DNA of 64,000 nt, taken from contig CAZLCX010000004.1 in NCBI GenBank assembly GCA_964558325.1, forward strand, positions 1 to 64,000, in the 5' to 3' direction. Positions 1-8,785 of this stretch are shown here, in pieces. Every line of letters begins with the position of its first letter. The first letter of the stretch is position 1. The stretch is from Halonatronomonas sp964558325. GTDB lineage: Bacteria > Bacillota > Halanaerobiia > Halanaerobiales > Halarsenatibacteraceae. The notes beneath the pieces were generated by a model. The model was not told the origin of the DNA. It made no database searches and was given only the letters and a program-made list of their open reading frames with translations. The translations under genes and the position numbers were made by a program.

Positions 1-67
1 CCTGAAAAAGAGCCAGCTTACTGGAGGTTGAGCCTGGATTTATTACTAAAATTTTGTTTTCAGACAT
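1..67 (-). CDS. buk: butyrate kinase, N-terminal fragment (3' end outside window)
   Basis: Only the first 22 codons are in the window; the gene continues beyond position 1. The start MSENKILVINPGSTSSKLAL matches the N-terminal ATP-binding motif of acetate/butyrate kinases (ASKHA fold, VINPGSTS). Butyrate kinase makes ATP and an acid from the acyl phosphate produced by phosphate butyryltransferase. The ATG lies 11 bases after the stop of the leucine dehydrogenase gene and has an AGGTAGG ribosome site inside that gene's end, so it is the fourth gene of the same operon. Acetate kinase cannot be excluded from the fragment alone, but the ptb neighbour makes Buk the better reading. Confidence 0.85.
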   Translation of the reverse strand, partial: MSENKILVINPGSTSSKLALFQ

Positions 68-78
68 TGCTTTTATAC

Positions 79-1143
79 CTACCTTACTAAATAATTACTG
101 CGGACACGTCCGATTTTGGCAATTCTTTCTTCAGCCATGATATCTGCTGCTTTATAGGTTGGGATATTGTCTCTTTTGCTAATCTCATAAACTTTCTTGG
201 TATTATCAAAAATCTTTTCAGCTCTACTTAAAGCTCTTTCTCGATTATAACCCTGTAACTCATCATATACGTTAATAAGACCACCGGCATTGGCAACATA
301 ATCAGGAGCATAGAGAATATCTTTCTCATCAAGGATATCTCCATGGCGTTCTTCTTTCAGAACATTATTGGCTCCACCACAGACAATATCAAACTTAAAC
401 TGTGGGATAGTATCATCATTGATAACTGCACCAAGTGCTGTTGGAGCAAAGATATCAGCATCAACACCATAAATTTCATCAGGAGCAACAGCCTCTGCAC
501 CAAATTCCTGTTTAACTTTTTCAATTCTGCTATCTTTGATATCAGTCACGATTAATTTGCCACCGGCTTCAGAGATATGCTTGCAGAGATAATAACCTAC
601 ACTACCGACACCCTGGACTGCAACTGTTTTACCTGATATATCCTGGGAACCATACTTTTCTTCAACACTGGCCAGCATTGCTCTCCAAACACCAAAAGCT
701 GTCACAGGGGAAGGATCTCCACTGGTACCAGGCAGACCGGTAACATGATCTGTCTCTTCATTTACATAGGCCATATCATTAACTGTTGTATTAACATCTT
801 CAGCAGTTATATACCGACCATTTAGACTCTGGACAAACCGACCAAAGGAACGCCATAATTCTTCACTCTTATCTTTATCTGCATCACCAATAATAACTGC
901 CTTGCCGCCACCTAAGTTCAGACCGGCTGCTGCAGCCTTATAGGTCATACCTCTAGCAAGTCTTGTGACATCAATAATTGCTTCTTCTTCAGTCTCATAA
1001 TTCCACATTCTTGTTCCGCCGAGAGCAGGACCTAGAGTTGTATCATGGATACAGATTATCGCTTTTAGACCAGACTCTTCATCATAATTAAAGACTACCT
1101 GTTCATAATCATGTTCTCCCATTAGTTCAAATACTTTACTCAT
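79..1143 (-). CDS. leucine (branched-chain amino acid) dehydrogenase, Glu/Leu/Phe/Val family
   Basis: NAD-dependent oxidative deamination of branched-chain amino acids to 2-oxo acids plus ammonium, in the cytoplasm. At 354 residues it has the usual family length. The substrate domain shows PALGGTRMW (about 39-47) and the lysines K69 and K81 (in GGGKAV) that bind substrate and catalyse; RYITAED (about 110-116) is the leucine-dehydrogenase form of the catalytic Asp loop. The NAD domain has GVGSVG at about 178-183. The ATG follows a GGGGG ribosome site. It is the third gene of the ldh2-ptb-ldh1-buk operon and would feed 2-oxo acids into acyl-CoA and acyl-phosphate formation. Exact preference among Leu, Ile and Val cannot be read from sequence. 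Confidence 0.93.
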   Translation of the reverse strand: MSKVFELMGEHDYEQVVFNYDEESGLKAIICIHDTTLGPALGGTRMWNYETEEEAIIDVTRLARGMTYKAAAAGLNLGGGKAVIIGDADKDKSEELWRSFGRFVQSLNGRYITAEDVNTTVNDMAYVNEETDHVTGLPGTSGDPSPVTAFGVWRAMLASVEEKYGSQDISGKTVAVQGVGSVGYYLCKHISEAGGKLIVTDIKDSRIEKVKQEFGAEAVAPDEIYGVDADIFAPTALGAVINDDTIPQFKFDIVCGGANNVLKEERHGDILDEKDILYAPDYVANAGGLINVYDELQGYNRERALSRAEKIFDNTKKVYEISKRDNIPTYKAADIMAEERIAKIGRVRSNYLVR

Positions 1144-1173
1144 TATTTTTTCCCCCTAATAATATTTTTGAAT

Positions 1174-2085
1174 TTAAAGATTTTCTAAACCAGAAGTAAC
1201 AACTTTAGCAAGTGCGATTGAGTTATATTTTGTCTCAGGGCTATCGGCTCTGGATGTTAAGACCAGAGGAACCTTTGCCCCAAAAACCAGGCTGGCTGAT
1301 GAGAGTCCTGCATAAAAGATCCAGGCTTTATATAAGACATTTCCTGCTTCTATGTCAGGAACCAGAAGAATATCAGCATTGCCTGCGACATCACCTGAAA
1401 TTCCTTTGTGTTCAGCAGCTGATTTCGAAATGGCATTATCAAGAGCTAAAGGCCCATCAATTTCACAGTGTTTAATCTGGCCTCTATCTGCCATCTTGGA
1501 TAACATGGCTGCTTCCAGGGTGGCTGGCATCTTTTCATTCACCTTTTCTACTGCTGCCAGTGGAGCAACTTTCGGTCTTTCAATTCCAATTGATCTTGCA
1601 ATCGTTACAGCATTATTAACAATTGAAATTTTATCATTTAAATCAGGAGCAATATTCATTCCGCCATCAGTCATTAAGACTACCCGGTTTTCTTTTTCCA
1701 GATAAATTAAGCTGATTAAACTTAATAATCCTTCCTGGCGGAGGCCATATTCTTTATTTAATAATGCCTGAAGAATAACTTTGGTGCTAAGCTGACCCTT
1801 CATCGGGAAATCAGCTTTGCCTTCAGCTATCATTTCGATTGCTCTGGCTGCACTTTCCTGATTATTTTTTGCAGGCACTACTTCAGCCTCAAAATCTTGA
1901 TTTAATTCAGCTCTAGCTGTTTTTATCTTCTCTTCATCACCTATTAAAATAGGATTAATTATTCCATCCCTTGCTGCTCTGGAAACACTTTCTAGAACAA
2001 CTGCATCACCTGCAGCTGCTACAGCAAGTTTTAATGGTTCAGTTTCTTTAGCCTTTTTTATTAAATCTTTGATACTGGCAACCAT
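1174..2085 (-). CDS. ptb: phosphate butyryltransferase
   Basis: Converts butyryl-CoA or a branched acyl-CoA plus phosphate to the acyl phosphate and CoA; the kinase two genes downstream then makes ATP. The 303-residue length and the motifs KGQLSTK (about 96-102) and VLMTDGGMNIAPDL (about 136-149) fit the phosphate acetyl/butyryl-transferase family, in the short Ptb form rather than the Pta form. The start has an AAGGAGG site eight bases upstream. Lying between two amino-acid dehydrogenases and before butyrate kinase suggests the physiological substrates are isovaleryl-, isobutyryl- or 2-methylbutyryl-CoA from amino-acid fermentation rather than only butyryl-CoA; that is inference. Confidence 0.93.
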   Translation of the reverse strand: MVASIKDLIKKAKETEPLKLAVAAAGDAVVLESVSRAARDGIINPILIGDEEKIKTARAELNQDFEAEVVPAKNNQESAARAIEMIAEGKADFPMKGQLSTKVILQALLNKEYGLRQEGLLSLISLIYLEKENRVVLMTDGGMNIAPDLNDKISIVNNAVTIARSIGIERPKVAPLAAVEKVNEKMPATLEAAMLSKMADRGQIKHCEIDGPLALDNAISKSAAEHKGISGDVAGNADILLVPDIEAGNVLYKAWIFYAGLSSASLVFGAKVPLVLTSRADSPETKYNSIALAKVVTSGLENL

Positions 2086-2104
2086 AAATCTGCCTCCTTA
2101 TAGC

Positions 2105-3178
2105 TTAATTCTTCTGGTGGATATTACCAATTGCAGCCACAGTCTCTATCCGCTCTTCAACTAAATGATCGGCGGCTTTATCTGTGGTAATTCCTTCCTG
2201 TTCAGCAATTTCAAATACTTTTAATAAGGTATTATAGATGCCCTCAGTCTTTTTCATTGTTCTTTCTTCACTATAGCCATTAGGTTCCATTTCATCACAG
2301 ACAAGGATTAATCCTCCGGCATTTACAACATAATCAGGGGCATATAATATATCTCTTTCCTCTAATTCTTTACTGTGGCGTTTCTCAGCTAATACATTAT
2401 TGGCAGCACCACAGATAATATCACATTTAAACCGATCGATGGTATCATCATTAATAACTGCTCCTAAGGCATTTGGTGAAAAGATATCGCAATCTACATC
2501 AAATATTTCATCTGGTTCTACAATTTTCATTCCCAGTTCTTTTGCTCTTTCAATATTTTCTTCAACTACATCGGTTCCGACTAGCTCGGCTCCTTCTTCT
2601 TTTAGCTGCCTGGCCAGTTTATAACCAACTTTACCTAATCCCTGAATAGCAATTTTTTTGCCACTAAGATCTTCACTGCCATAACGATACTTGCAGCTGG
2701 CTTTTATACCCATTAATGTTCCATAGGCTGTTGGAATTGACGAATCTCCTCCGCCACCATATTCCTTAGGTAAGGCGCCAACATATGGGGTTTCTTTTCT
2801 CATCAAGACAAAATCTTCAGGCATGGTCCCAACATCTGTACCAGTACTGTAACGACCGCCTAGAGAATTAATAAAACGACCTAAAGCTCTAAATAGCCCT
2901 TCTGTTCGATGGGTTTCAGGATCGCCCCAGATGACTGTTTTGCCTCCACCAAAATCTTCTCCAGAAATCCCGGCTTTATAGGTCATACCTTTTGATAATC
3001 TAAGTACATCATTAAGGGCTTCATCTTCACTATCATAATCCCACATTCTGCAGCCACCAAGTCCTGGACCTAATACAGTATTATGAATGGCTAAAATGGC
3101 TTTTAAATCTGTCTTTTTCTCCTGCAGGAACATAACTTGCTCGTGACCATGTTCCTTCATCTGTTCAAAAATCTTCAT
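2105..3178 (-). CDS. second amino-acid dehydrogenase of the Glu/Leu/Phe/Val family (phenylalanine/valine dehydrogenase-like loop)
   Basis: A paralogue of the gene at 79-1143, 357 residues. Catalytic lysines K68 and K80 (in GGGKTV) and the NAD motif GLGKVG (180-185) are present. The active-site loop reads YSTGTDVGT (about 110-118), followed by YGGGGDSSIPTA, which resembles phenylalanine dehydrogenases (TGTD and GG-GDSS-PTA) more than the ITAED form of its neighbour, so it may deaminate aromatic or other amino acids. It is the first gene after the sigma-54 promoter at 3244-3259; the ATG is preceded by AAGGGGG. The substrate assignment is tentative; the dehydrogenase family is certain. Confidence 0.9.
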   Translation of the reverse strand: MKIFEQMKEHGHEQVMFLQEKKTDLKAILAIHNTVLGPGLGGCRMWDYDSEDEALNDVLRLSKGMTYKAGISGEDFGGGKTVIWGDPETHRTEGLFRALGRFINSLGGRYSTGTDVGTMPEDFVLMRKETPYVGALPKEYGGGGDSSIPTAYGTLMGIKASCKYRYGSEDLSGKKIAIQGLGKVGYKLARQLKEEGAELVGTDVVEENIERAKELGMKIVEPDEIFDVDCDIFSPNALGAVINDDTIDRFKCDIICGAANNVLAEKRHSKELEERDILYAPDYVVNAGGLILVCDEMEPNGYSEERTMKKTEGIYNTLLKVFEIAEQEGITTDKAADHLVEERIETVAAIGNIHQKN

Positions 3179-3243
3179 TAAAATACCCCCTTATATATTT
3201 TTTGATATATTAAATCTTCTTCTATTATCCACTCTATAATAAA

Positions 3244-3259
3244 TGCAATTTTCATGCCA
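3244..3259 (-). promoter_or_regulatory. sigma-54 (-24/-12) promoter of the ldh2-ptb-ldh1-buk operon
   Basis: On the minus strand the sequence is TGGCATGAAAATTGCA, which matches the sigma-54 consensus TGGCACG-N4-TTGCW at all fixed positions except one (T for C), with exact GG-to-GC spacing. Transcription should start near 3233, leaving about 55 bases of leader before the ATG at 3178. A sigma-54 activator is encoded immediately upstream, which strongly supports the call. Confidence 0.85.
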
Positions 3260-3291
3260 GCAAACCCTGATAACCATAAAAAAATAAAAAT

Positions 3292-3319
3292 ACCGCCCTT
3301 TATTATTTAAAAAGGCGGT
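3292..3319 (-). terminator. rho-independent terminator after the sigma-54 activator gene
   Basis: On the minus strand a stem ACCGCC/GGCGGT, extended by A-T pairs, is followed by TATTTTTATTTTTTT. It lies about 140 bases after the activator stop codon and before the sigma-54 promoter, separating regulator and target transcripts. Confidence 0.75.
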
Positions 3320-3407
3320 GAAGTCAGCTATATAGACTATTTTTATTTATTAAAATATTTTATTTGTAAGTAATTCAATTAGTAATGGTTATAATTAACT
3401 GCTAAAA

Positions 3408-3448
3408 TGCCTGCAATAATAGTCATAAACTGCAATATTTTGCAGGCA
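3408..3448. promoter_or_regulatory. candidate upstream activator site (inverted repeats) for the sigma-54 activator
   Basis: Perfect inverted repeat TGCCTGCAA (3408-3416) and TTGCAGGCA (3440-3448). Nested in the right part is a tighter palindrome TGCAA-TATT-TTGCA (3431-3444). It lies about 175-215 bp upstream of the predicted start site, the usual distance for enhancer-binding proteins. It could instead be a weak second terminator of the activator gene, because TTTTAG follows the stem on the minus strand. Confidence 0.4.
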
Positions 3449-3462
3449 GAATTTTTCAATTA

Positions 3463-5232
3463 TTAATCAATACCGTACTTATCTAATTTATAATAAAGGC
3501 TTCTGACGGCAATTCCTAAAAGATTTGCAGCCTCAGATCTATTTCCATCAGTATCCTCTAAAGCTTTTAAAATAAGCTTTTTCTCTGTTTCATTTAATAT
3601 TTCTTTTAATGAATGCTCTTCAAATGAAATAGCTTCCTGTTTTGGTTTTATCTTAATATCTACAGGTTCTTCAATATTTAATCCAGGAAGATGATCAGTA
3701 TCGATATAATCCTCATCCTTTGCCAGATGAATCACAGCCTGACTAATAATGTTTTCTAACTCTCTAACATTTCCTGGCCAATCATATTTCTGTAATTCCT
3801 TTACAGCTGAATCTGTAATACCTTTTACGGAACGCCCGTATTCCTGATTAAATTTTCTTATAATATGTTCTGCAAGCGGTTTAATATCTTCCAGCCTATC
3901 TCTTAATGGCGGGATATTTAAGGGAAATACATTTAATCGATAATATAGGTCCTCCCTAAACCGATCTTCCTGAATGGCTCTTTCCAGGTTTATATTGGTT
4001 GCAACTATGACTCTTACATCAATTGGTATTGGCCGGGTTCCACCTACCCGAACAACTTCTCTTTCCTGTAAAACCCTGAGAAGTTTTGACTGTAAATTAG
4101 GACTTATCTTCCCAATTTCATCAAGAAAGATTGTTCCCCCATCTGCTTCTTCAAAAACTCCTTTTTTGCCGCCTTTTTTTGCACCTGTAAAGGCTCCTTC
4201 TTCATAACCAAATAACTCACTCTCCAACAGACTATCGACTAAAGCACTACAATTAACCCTGATAAATTTCTTATTTCTTCTTTTGCTTTCATTATGAATA
4301 GCATGGGCAAATAATTCTTTACCGGTGCCACTTTCTCCTCTTAACAATACAGTTGCAGGGGTTTGAGATGCTTTTCGAGCCTTATTAATTACAGCCTGCA
4401 TTGTCTGACTCTTGCCAACAATATCTTTAAAACTATACCTAGCCTTTAATTGCCTGAGCATCTGTCTGGCCTGGTCTAATTCTTCGGTCAGATTTTTAAT
4501 TTCAGATACATCTTTAATTACCCCAACGCTGCCCTTTAATTCACCGTCAACGATAATTGGAGCAACATCAACAATGACATCTTTTCGTTGAGGTCCAACT
4601 TTCATTCTAACTCCCTGAACTTTTTCTTTAGTCTTTAAAACTTTATAATGCATTGATTGACCTTCTGCAATATCAACATCTGCAGGTTTGCCGATAACAT
4701 CTTCTTCAGTCAGTCCAGTCATTCTGGTATAAGCAGGATTAATCAAAATTCCCTTACCGTTTTCATCAACGACTGAAATAGCATCCTGAGTAGAATTTAT
4801 TATTGCCTCCAGCATCCCTTGAATTTCTTTTAAATTAGTTATTTCTTCAGCCAGTCTGGTAACTTCAGTCTTATCTCTAAAAACAGCTACAGCTCCAATT
4901 ATTCCTCCATCGTCACCCTTTACTGGAACCCTATTTGTAACGATTTGTGTATCATCAACCTGCTGAAAGCGGTTTAATTCAGGTTCTGCATTATTTAAAA
5001 CTATATGAAGTCTGGTATTTGGAATTACCTTTCTTACATCATAGCCAATCACATCTTCTTGATTTAACTTAAGAATATTGGCGGCAGCCTGATTAAACAG
5101 CTCAACCTTGCAATCAGAATTAATTGCTATCATACCATCATGAGTAGAATCAATTATGACATCTTTTTTCCGGTTAATCTGTTTTAATTTATTTATTTCT
5201 TCTTTTAAACTGGCAATATCTTTATTTGCCAT
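3463..5232 (-). CDS. sigma-54-dependent transcriptional activator with two PAS domains (BkdR/RocR-like)
   Basis: 589 residues. A short coiled coil (1-20) is followed by PAS 1 (about 22-130) and PAS 2 (about 138-250), then a AAA+ domain (about 268-500) with Walker A GESGTGKE, the sigma-54 contact loop GAFTGA and Walker B GGTIFLDEIG, and a C-terminal Fis-type helix-turn-helix (NRSEAANLLGIAVRSLYYKL). There is no receiver domain, so the signal is probably a ligand or redox state sensed by PAS. It is upstream of, and in the same direction as, the amino-acid dehydrogenase/ptb/buk operon, which carries a sigma-54 promoter; in Bacillus, BkdR and RocR control comparable catabolic operons. Control of this operon is therefore the likely role. 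Confidence 0.93.
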   Translation of the reverse strand: MANKDIASLKEEINKLKQINRKKDVIIDSTHDGMIAINSDCKVELFNQAAANILKLNQEDVIGYDVRKVIPNTRLHIVLNNAEPELNRFQQVDDTQIVTNRVPVKGDDGGIIGAVAVFRDKTEVTRLAEEITNLKEIQGMLEAIINSTQDAISVVDENGKGILINPAYTRMTGLTEEDVIGKPADVDIAEGQSMHYKVLKTKEKVQGVRMKVGPQRKDVIVDVAPIIVDGELKGSVGVIKDVSEIKNLTEELDQARQMLRQLKARYSFKDIVGKSQTMQAVINKARKASQTPATVLLRGESGTGKELFAHAIHNESKRRNKKFIRVNCSALVDSLLESELFGYEEGAFTGAKKGGKKGVFEEADGGTIFLDEIGKISPNLQSKLLRVLQEREVVRVGGTRPIPIDVRVIVATNINLERAIQEDRFREDLYYRLNVFPLNIPPLRDRLEDIKPLAEHIIRKFNQEYGRSVKGITDSAVKELQKYDWPGNVRELENIISQAVIHLAKDEDYIDTDHLPGLNIEEPVDIKIKPKQEAISFEEHSLKEILNETEKKLILKALEDTDGNRSEAANLLGIAVRSLYYKLDKYGID

Positions 5233-5349
5233 AATTTCACCTCTTTATTATACATCCCGTTCTTTAATTTTACCATAAATTTAAGGTCTGCTGCAAATCA
5301 ACTGGCAAATAAATTTTATTTTCTCTCATTATTACCCTTAATTAAAAGA

Positions 5350-5370
5350 AGCTACCCTTTTAGGGCAGCT
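5350..5370 (-). terminator. rho-independent terminator of the arc operon
   Basis: Minus strand: stem AGCTGCCC, loop TAAAA, GGGTAGCT (one G-U pair), then TCTTTTAATT. It lies 37 bases after the arcC stop codon. Confidence 0.7.
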
Positions 5371-5406
5371 CCTAAATATCAGAAGATATTAAAATCTAAA
5401 TTCTAT

Positions 5407-6342
5407 TTACTCATCTATTATTAATGTACCTGTCTCACCTTTTAAACCAGCTCTTGCTTTTTCTAAAGAAGTGATTAAAGCTTTCCGGCCTTTTCCACTT
5501 TCAGCAAATTTCATTGCCGCTTTTACCTTTGGCAACATACTGCCTGGGGCAAAATGTCCTTCTTCACAGTATTTTTCAGCAGTTTTCAAATCCATCCTAT
5601 CAAGATTTTTCTGTTCCGGGGTACCAAAGTTAATTGCTACCTGCTCAACTGCTGTTAGAATAACTAAATAATCTGCATCAAGTAATTCAGCAAGTTTCTC
5701 ACTGGCATGATCTTTATCTATTACAGCAGGAACACCTTTAAGACCACTACCTTTTTTAACAACTGGTATACCCCCACCACCACAGGCAATTACAACTTCT
5801 CCGCTGGAAACAAGATCTAAAATAACATCTTTTTCAGCTATATCAACAGGCATAGGACTTGGCACAACTCGACGATATCCTCTGCCAGAATCTTCAACCA
5901 TATCATAACCTTTGGAAGTTCTAAGTTCTTCTGCTTCTTTTTCAGTATAAAAAGCACCAATAGGTTTAGAAGGGTTTTCAAAAGCAGGATCATTCTCATC
6001 AACAACAACCTGGGTGATTACAGTTGCAGCATTCTTATCAATATCTCTTGCTTTCATTTCTTCTCTGATAGCATTTTGTAAATGATATCCTATATAACCC
6101 TGACTCATTGCACCACATTCTGGAAAAGGCATCTCAGGAGTCCCCTCAGGTGATGCTGCAGAAACTTCAAATGCCAGATTTATCATCCCAACCTGGGGCC
6201 CATTACCATGAGCTAATGTTATCTGATGACCATTATGAAGAAGGTCAACTATTGAACTTGCTGTACTTTTAACTGCTTCCTGCTGTTCTGCAGGATTATT
6301 CCCTAAAGCATTACCGCCTAAAGCTATTACCATACGTGCCAT
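5407..6342 (-). CDS. arcC: carbamate kinase
   Basis: Last step of the arginine deiminase pathway: carbamoyl phosphate + ADP gives ATP, ammonium and CO2. 311 residues, normal length. The N-terminus MVIALGGNALG is the amino-acid-kinase phosphate loop; GNGPQVGM (about 46-53) and GYIGYHLQNAI (about 82-92) are carbamate-kinase signatures, and GGGGIPV and DKDHAS follow. GGAGG precedes the ATG. It is the last gene of arcA-arcB-arcC and is followed by a terminator. No arginine/ornithine antiporter (arcD) is present in this operon. Confidence 0.96.
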   Translation of the reverse strand: MARMVIALGGNALGNNPAEQQEAVKSTASSIVDLLHNGHQITLAHGNGPQVGMINLAFEVSAASPEGTPEMPFPECGAMSQGYIGYHLQNAIREEMKARDIDKNAATVITQVVVDENDPAFENPSKPIGAFYTEKEAEELRTSKGYDMVEDSGRGYRRVVPSPMPVDIAEKDVILDLVSSGEVVIACGGGGIPVVKKGSGLKGVPAVIDKDHASEKLAELLDADYLVILTAVEQVAINFGTPEQKNLDRMDLKTAEKYCEEGHFAPGSMLPKVKAAMKFAESGKGRKALITSLEKARAGLKGETGTLIIDE

Positions 6343-6429
6343 AAAATCAATTCCTCCATTTTTAAATTATATTTAAATTATATACTCTAATTTAAATAGT
6401 ACATTATTTTCTTAATCTTTTCAAGTTTT

Positions 6430-7425
6430 TTATTGGCCTAATGTAGCCACCATAACTGCTTTTATTGTATGCATTCTATTTTCTGCCTGGTCAAATACCT
6501 TTGAATGTTCAGATTCAAAGACTTGATCAGTTACTTCCATCTCAGCCATTCCATGTTCCTGATAAATCTTTTCACCATTCTCAGTTTCCCGATTATGATA
6601 GGCAGGCAGACAATGAAGGAATATAACATCAGGATTATCTGTATTTTTTATCATTTCTTGATTTACCTGGTATGGTTTTAATAATTTTATTCTATCTTCA
6701 AACTGATCTTCTTCACCCATTGACACCCAGACATCAGTATAAATTACATCTGCATCTTCAACGCCAGCGACAGGATCTGCAGTTAATGTAACACTGCCAC
6801 CAGATGTTTTGGCAAATTCTTCTGCTTTTTTTACTAATTCCTCTTCTGGCCATAAACTTTCAGGTGAACAGATTGTAACATTTAAGCCAACGATTGCTCC
6901 ACCAATCATTAAAGAGTTGGCCATATTATTCCTGCCATCACCAGTATAGACAAAATTTAAACCTTCAAGATAACCGAAATTTTCTTCCATTGTCATCAAA
7001 TCTGCTAAGATCTGAGTTGGATGATATTTATCAGTAAGGCCATTCCAAACTGGAACTCCTGCATATTTACCTAAGATTTCAACAGTTTCATGCTCAAAAC
7101 CTCTAAACTGAATACCATCAAAATAACGACCTAAAACCCTTGCAGTATCAGCAACAGACTCTTTTTTTCCTAATTGAATATCATTCTTTCCTAAATATTC
7201 TGTGCTGGCTCCCTCATCAGCTGCTCCCACAGCAAAAGCACAGCGGGTTCTTGTTGAAGGCTTCTCGAAAATTAAAGCAATATTCTTGTCTTTCAGTAAG
7301 TCACCCTTTATCCCTGTACGTTTCTTTTGTTTTAAGTCATGTGACAATTGGAGTAAATACTCGATATCTTCCCTTGAAAAGTCCAACAATGTTAAAAAGT
7401 TTCTTCCTGATAAATTCTTTGGCAT
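6430..7425 (-). CDS. arcB: ornithine carbamoyltransferase (catabolic)
   Basis: Phosphorolysis of citrulline to ornithine and carbamoyl phosphate in arginine fermentation; the same family works anabolically as ArgF. 331 residues. Carbamoyl-phosphate motif STRTRCAF (about 56-63), HPTQ (about 137-140) and the ornithine-binding HCLP (about 272-275) are all intact. An AGGAGG site precedes the ATG. The catabolic role is inferred from its place between arginine deiminase and carbamate kinase; no arginine biosynthesis genes are adjacent. Confidence 0.95.
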   Translation of the reverse strand: MPKNLSGRNFLTLLDFSREDIEYLLQLSHDLKQKKRTGIKGDLLKDKNIALIFEKPSTRTRCAFAVGAADEGASTEYLGKNDIQLGKKESVADTARVLGRYFDGIQFRGFEHETVEILGKYAGVPVWNGLTDKYHPTQILADLMTMEENFGYLEGLNFVYTGDGRNNMANSLMIGGAIVGLNVTICSPESLWPEEELVKKAEEFAKTSGGSVTLTADPVAGVEDADVIYTDVWVSMGEEDQFEDRIKLLKPYQVNQEMIKNTDNPDVIFLHCLPAYHNRETENGEKIYQEHGMAEMEVTDQVFESEHSKVFDQAENRMHTIKAVMVATLGQ

Positions 7426-7448
7426 TTTAATTTCCTCCTAATAATTTT

Positions 7449-8675
7449 TTATATTTCTTCTCTAACAAGCGGCATACTCATACATCGCGGACCGCCTCTT
7501 CCTCTGGATAATTCAGAGCTAGGCATTTTATGTAACTTGATTCCCTTTTCTTCTAAAAGACGATTAGTTACATAATTCCTGGTATAAACAACTACTTCTC
7601 CAGGAGCAATTGCCAGTGTATTAGAACCATCATTCCACTGTTCTCGACCACCATCAATTAAGTCTCCTCCAGCACACCTAATCAATTCTACAGACTCTAA
7701 ACCTAAGTAAGTCTTTAGTAATTCACTTAAAGTCGATTTTTCTTTACTTATTTGTAATTGGCCCTCTCCATCCAGAGTTAAGGAATAAACCACTAAAGGT
7801 CCTTCTATTTCAGCATGAATGGTAAATTTATTATAATCAACCATTGTAAACACCGTATCTAGATGCATAAAAGCTCTCTTAGATGGAATCTGTAAAGCTA
7901 AAATCCTATTAAAGCTCTGATCTGAGCGGAGTATCTCCCCTGCAAACTGTTCAATTGAAGCTGCTTCAGTTCTTTGAGATATTCCCATAGCCAAAACCTC
8001 TGAACTTAAAACTAGCTGATCTCCCCCTTCTAAAGATTTATTATCATAACGACTAAACCAGCGAGGTATCTCTACATCCTTGTAATCTGGATGAAAATTA
8101 AAGATATATTCTGCAAAAATAGTTTCTCTATTTCTAGTTTCAGTTCTCATATGATTTAAACTTATACCATTGCCAATTGTAGCAAAGGGATCTCTTGTAA
8201 AATACAGGTTAGGCATAGGATCCAAAATAAAAGGATAATCAGAATTAACCTGATCAGCTAAAGACTTATTGACTAAACTACTTATTTCAGTTTTTTTAAT
8301 ACCAGACATTAAGTTAACTATCAATTCTTTATTATTAAATTTAGATAACCAGGATTGAACAGCTTCCCTTCTATATTGATCAAAAAGACCAGCCTCATCT
8401 AAAAATTGTTCTAAAAACTTTTCTCTGACACCTGGTTCTGCAATAGCATCAGCAGTTAAATCTTCAAGATATTCTACTTCAACATCATTATCTTTAAGAA
8501 TATTAGCAAAATAATCATGTTCTTTTTGAGCAACTTCTAGATAGGGTATATCATCAAATAAAAGTCTATCTAGAAGAGAGGGGGTAAGCCTTTCTATTTC
8601 AAGACCTGGTCTGTGAATTAAAACTTTCTTTAATTTACCGATTTCAGATTTAACCATCAGCGGAGATTCAGCCAC
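7449..8675 (-). CDS. arcA: arginine deiminase
   Basis: Hydrolyses arginine to citrulline and ammonium, the first step of the pathway. The chosen GTG start at 8675 lies nine bases after AAGGAG and gives 408 residues, the family's normal size; the open frame extends 17 codons further upstream without a ribosome site. Motifs: FTRDPF (substrate guanidino and carboxylate contacts), EGGDQ, the HLDTVFTM active-site segment, and the C-terminal RGRGGPRCMSMPL loop carrying the nucleophilic cysteine. A sigma-A promoter with an inverted-repeat operator (8749-8777) lies upstream, so the arc genes can be transcribed apart from the regulator gene. Confidence 0.95.
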   Translation of the reverse strand: MAESPLMVKSEIGKLKKVLIHRPGLEIERLTPSLLDRLLFDDIPYLEVAQKEHDYFANILKDNDVEVEYLEDLTADAIAEPGVREKFLEQFLDEAGLFDQYRREAVQSWLSKFNNKELIVNLMSGIKKTEISSLVNKSLADQVNSDYPFILDPMPNLYFTRDPFATIGNGISLNHMRTETRNRETIFAEYIFNFHPDYKDVEIPRWFSRYDNKSLEGGDQLVLSSEVLAMGISQRTEAASIEQFAGEILRSDQSFNRILALQIPSKRAFMHLDTVFTMVDYNKFTIHAEIEGPLVVYSLTLDGEGQLQISKEKSTLSELLKTYLGLESVELIRCAGGDLIDGGREQWNDGSNTLAIAPGEVVVYTRNYVTNRLLEEKGIKLHKMPSSELSRGRGGPRCMSMPLVREEI

Positions 8676-8748
8676 TATTAACCACTCCTTATAAAGGATA
8701 ATCATCAAAAAAATTATTATTAACAACCTTAGTAGTTAGTACGATATA

Positions 8749-8777
8749 AGTATAATATTCTGACAACAGTTTGTCAA
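8749..8777 (-). promoter_or_regulatory. sigma-A promoter of arcA (TTGACA-N17-TATACT)
   Basis: Minus strand: -35 TTGACA (8772-8777), 17-base spacer, -10 TATACT (8749-8754). The start site should be near 8742, about 65 bases before the GTG. An operator-like palindrome overlaps the -35 and spacer. Confidence 0.85.
8761..8776. promoter_or_regulatory. operator-like inverted repeat in the arcA promoter
   Basis: TGACAA-CAGT-TTGTCA is a perfect 6-bp palindrome with a 4-base centre that overlaps the -35 box and spacer of the arcA promoter. The TrmB-type regulator gene ends at 8786, only ten bases away, making its product the obvious candidate ligand. ArgR (gene at 12428) is an alternative, but the sequence does not resemble an ARG box. 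Confidence 0.6.
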
Positions 8778-8785
8778 GAATTTTA

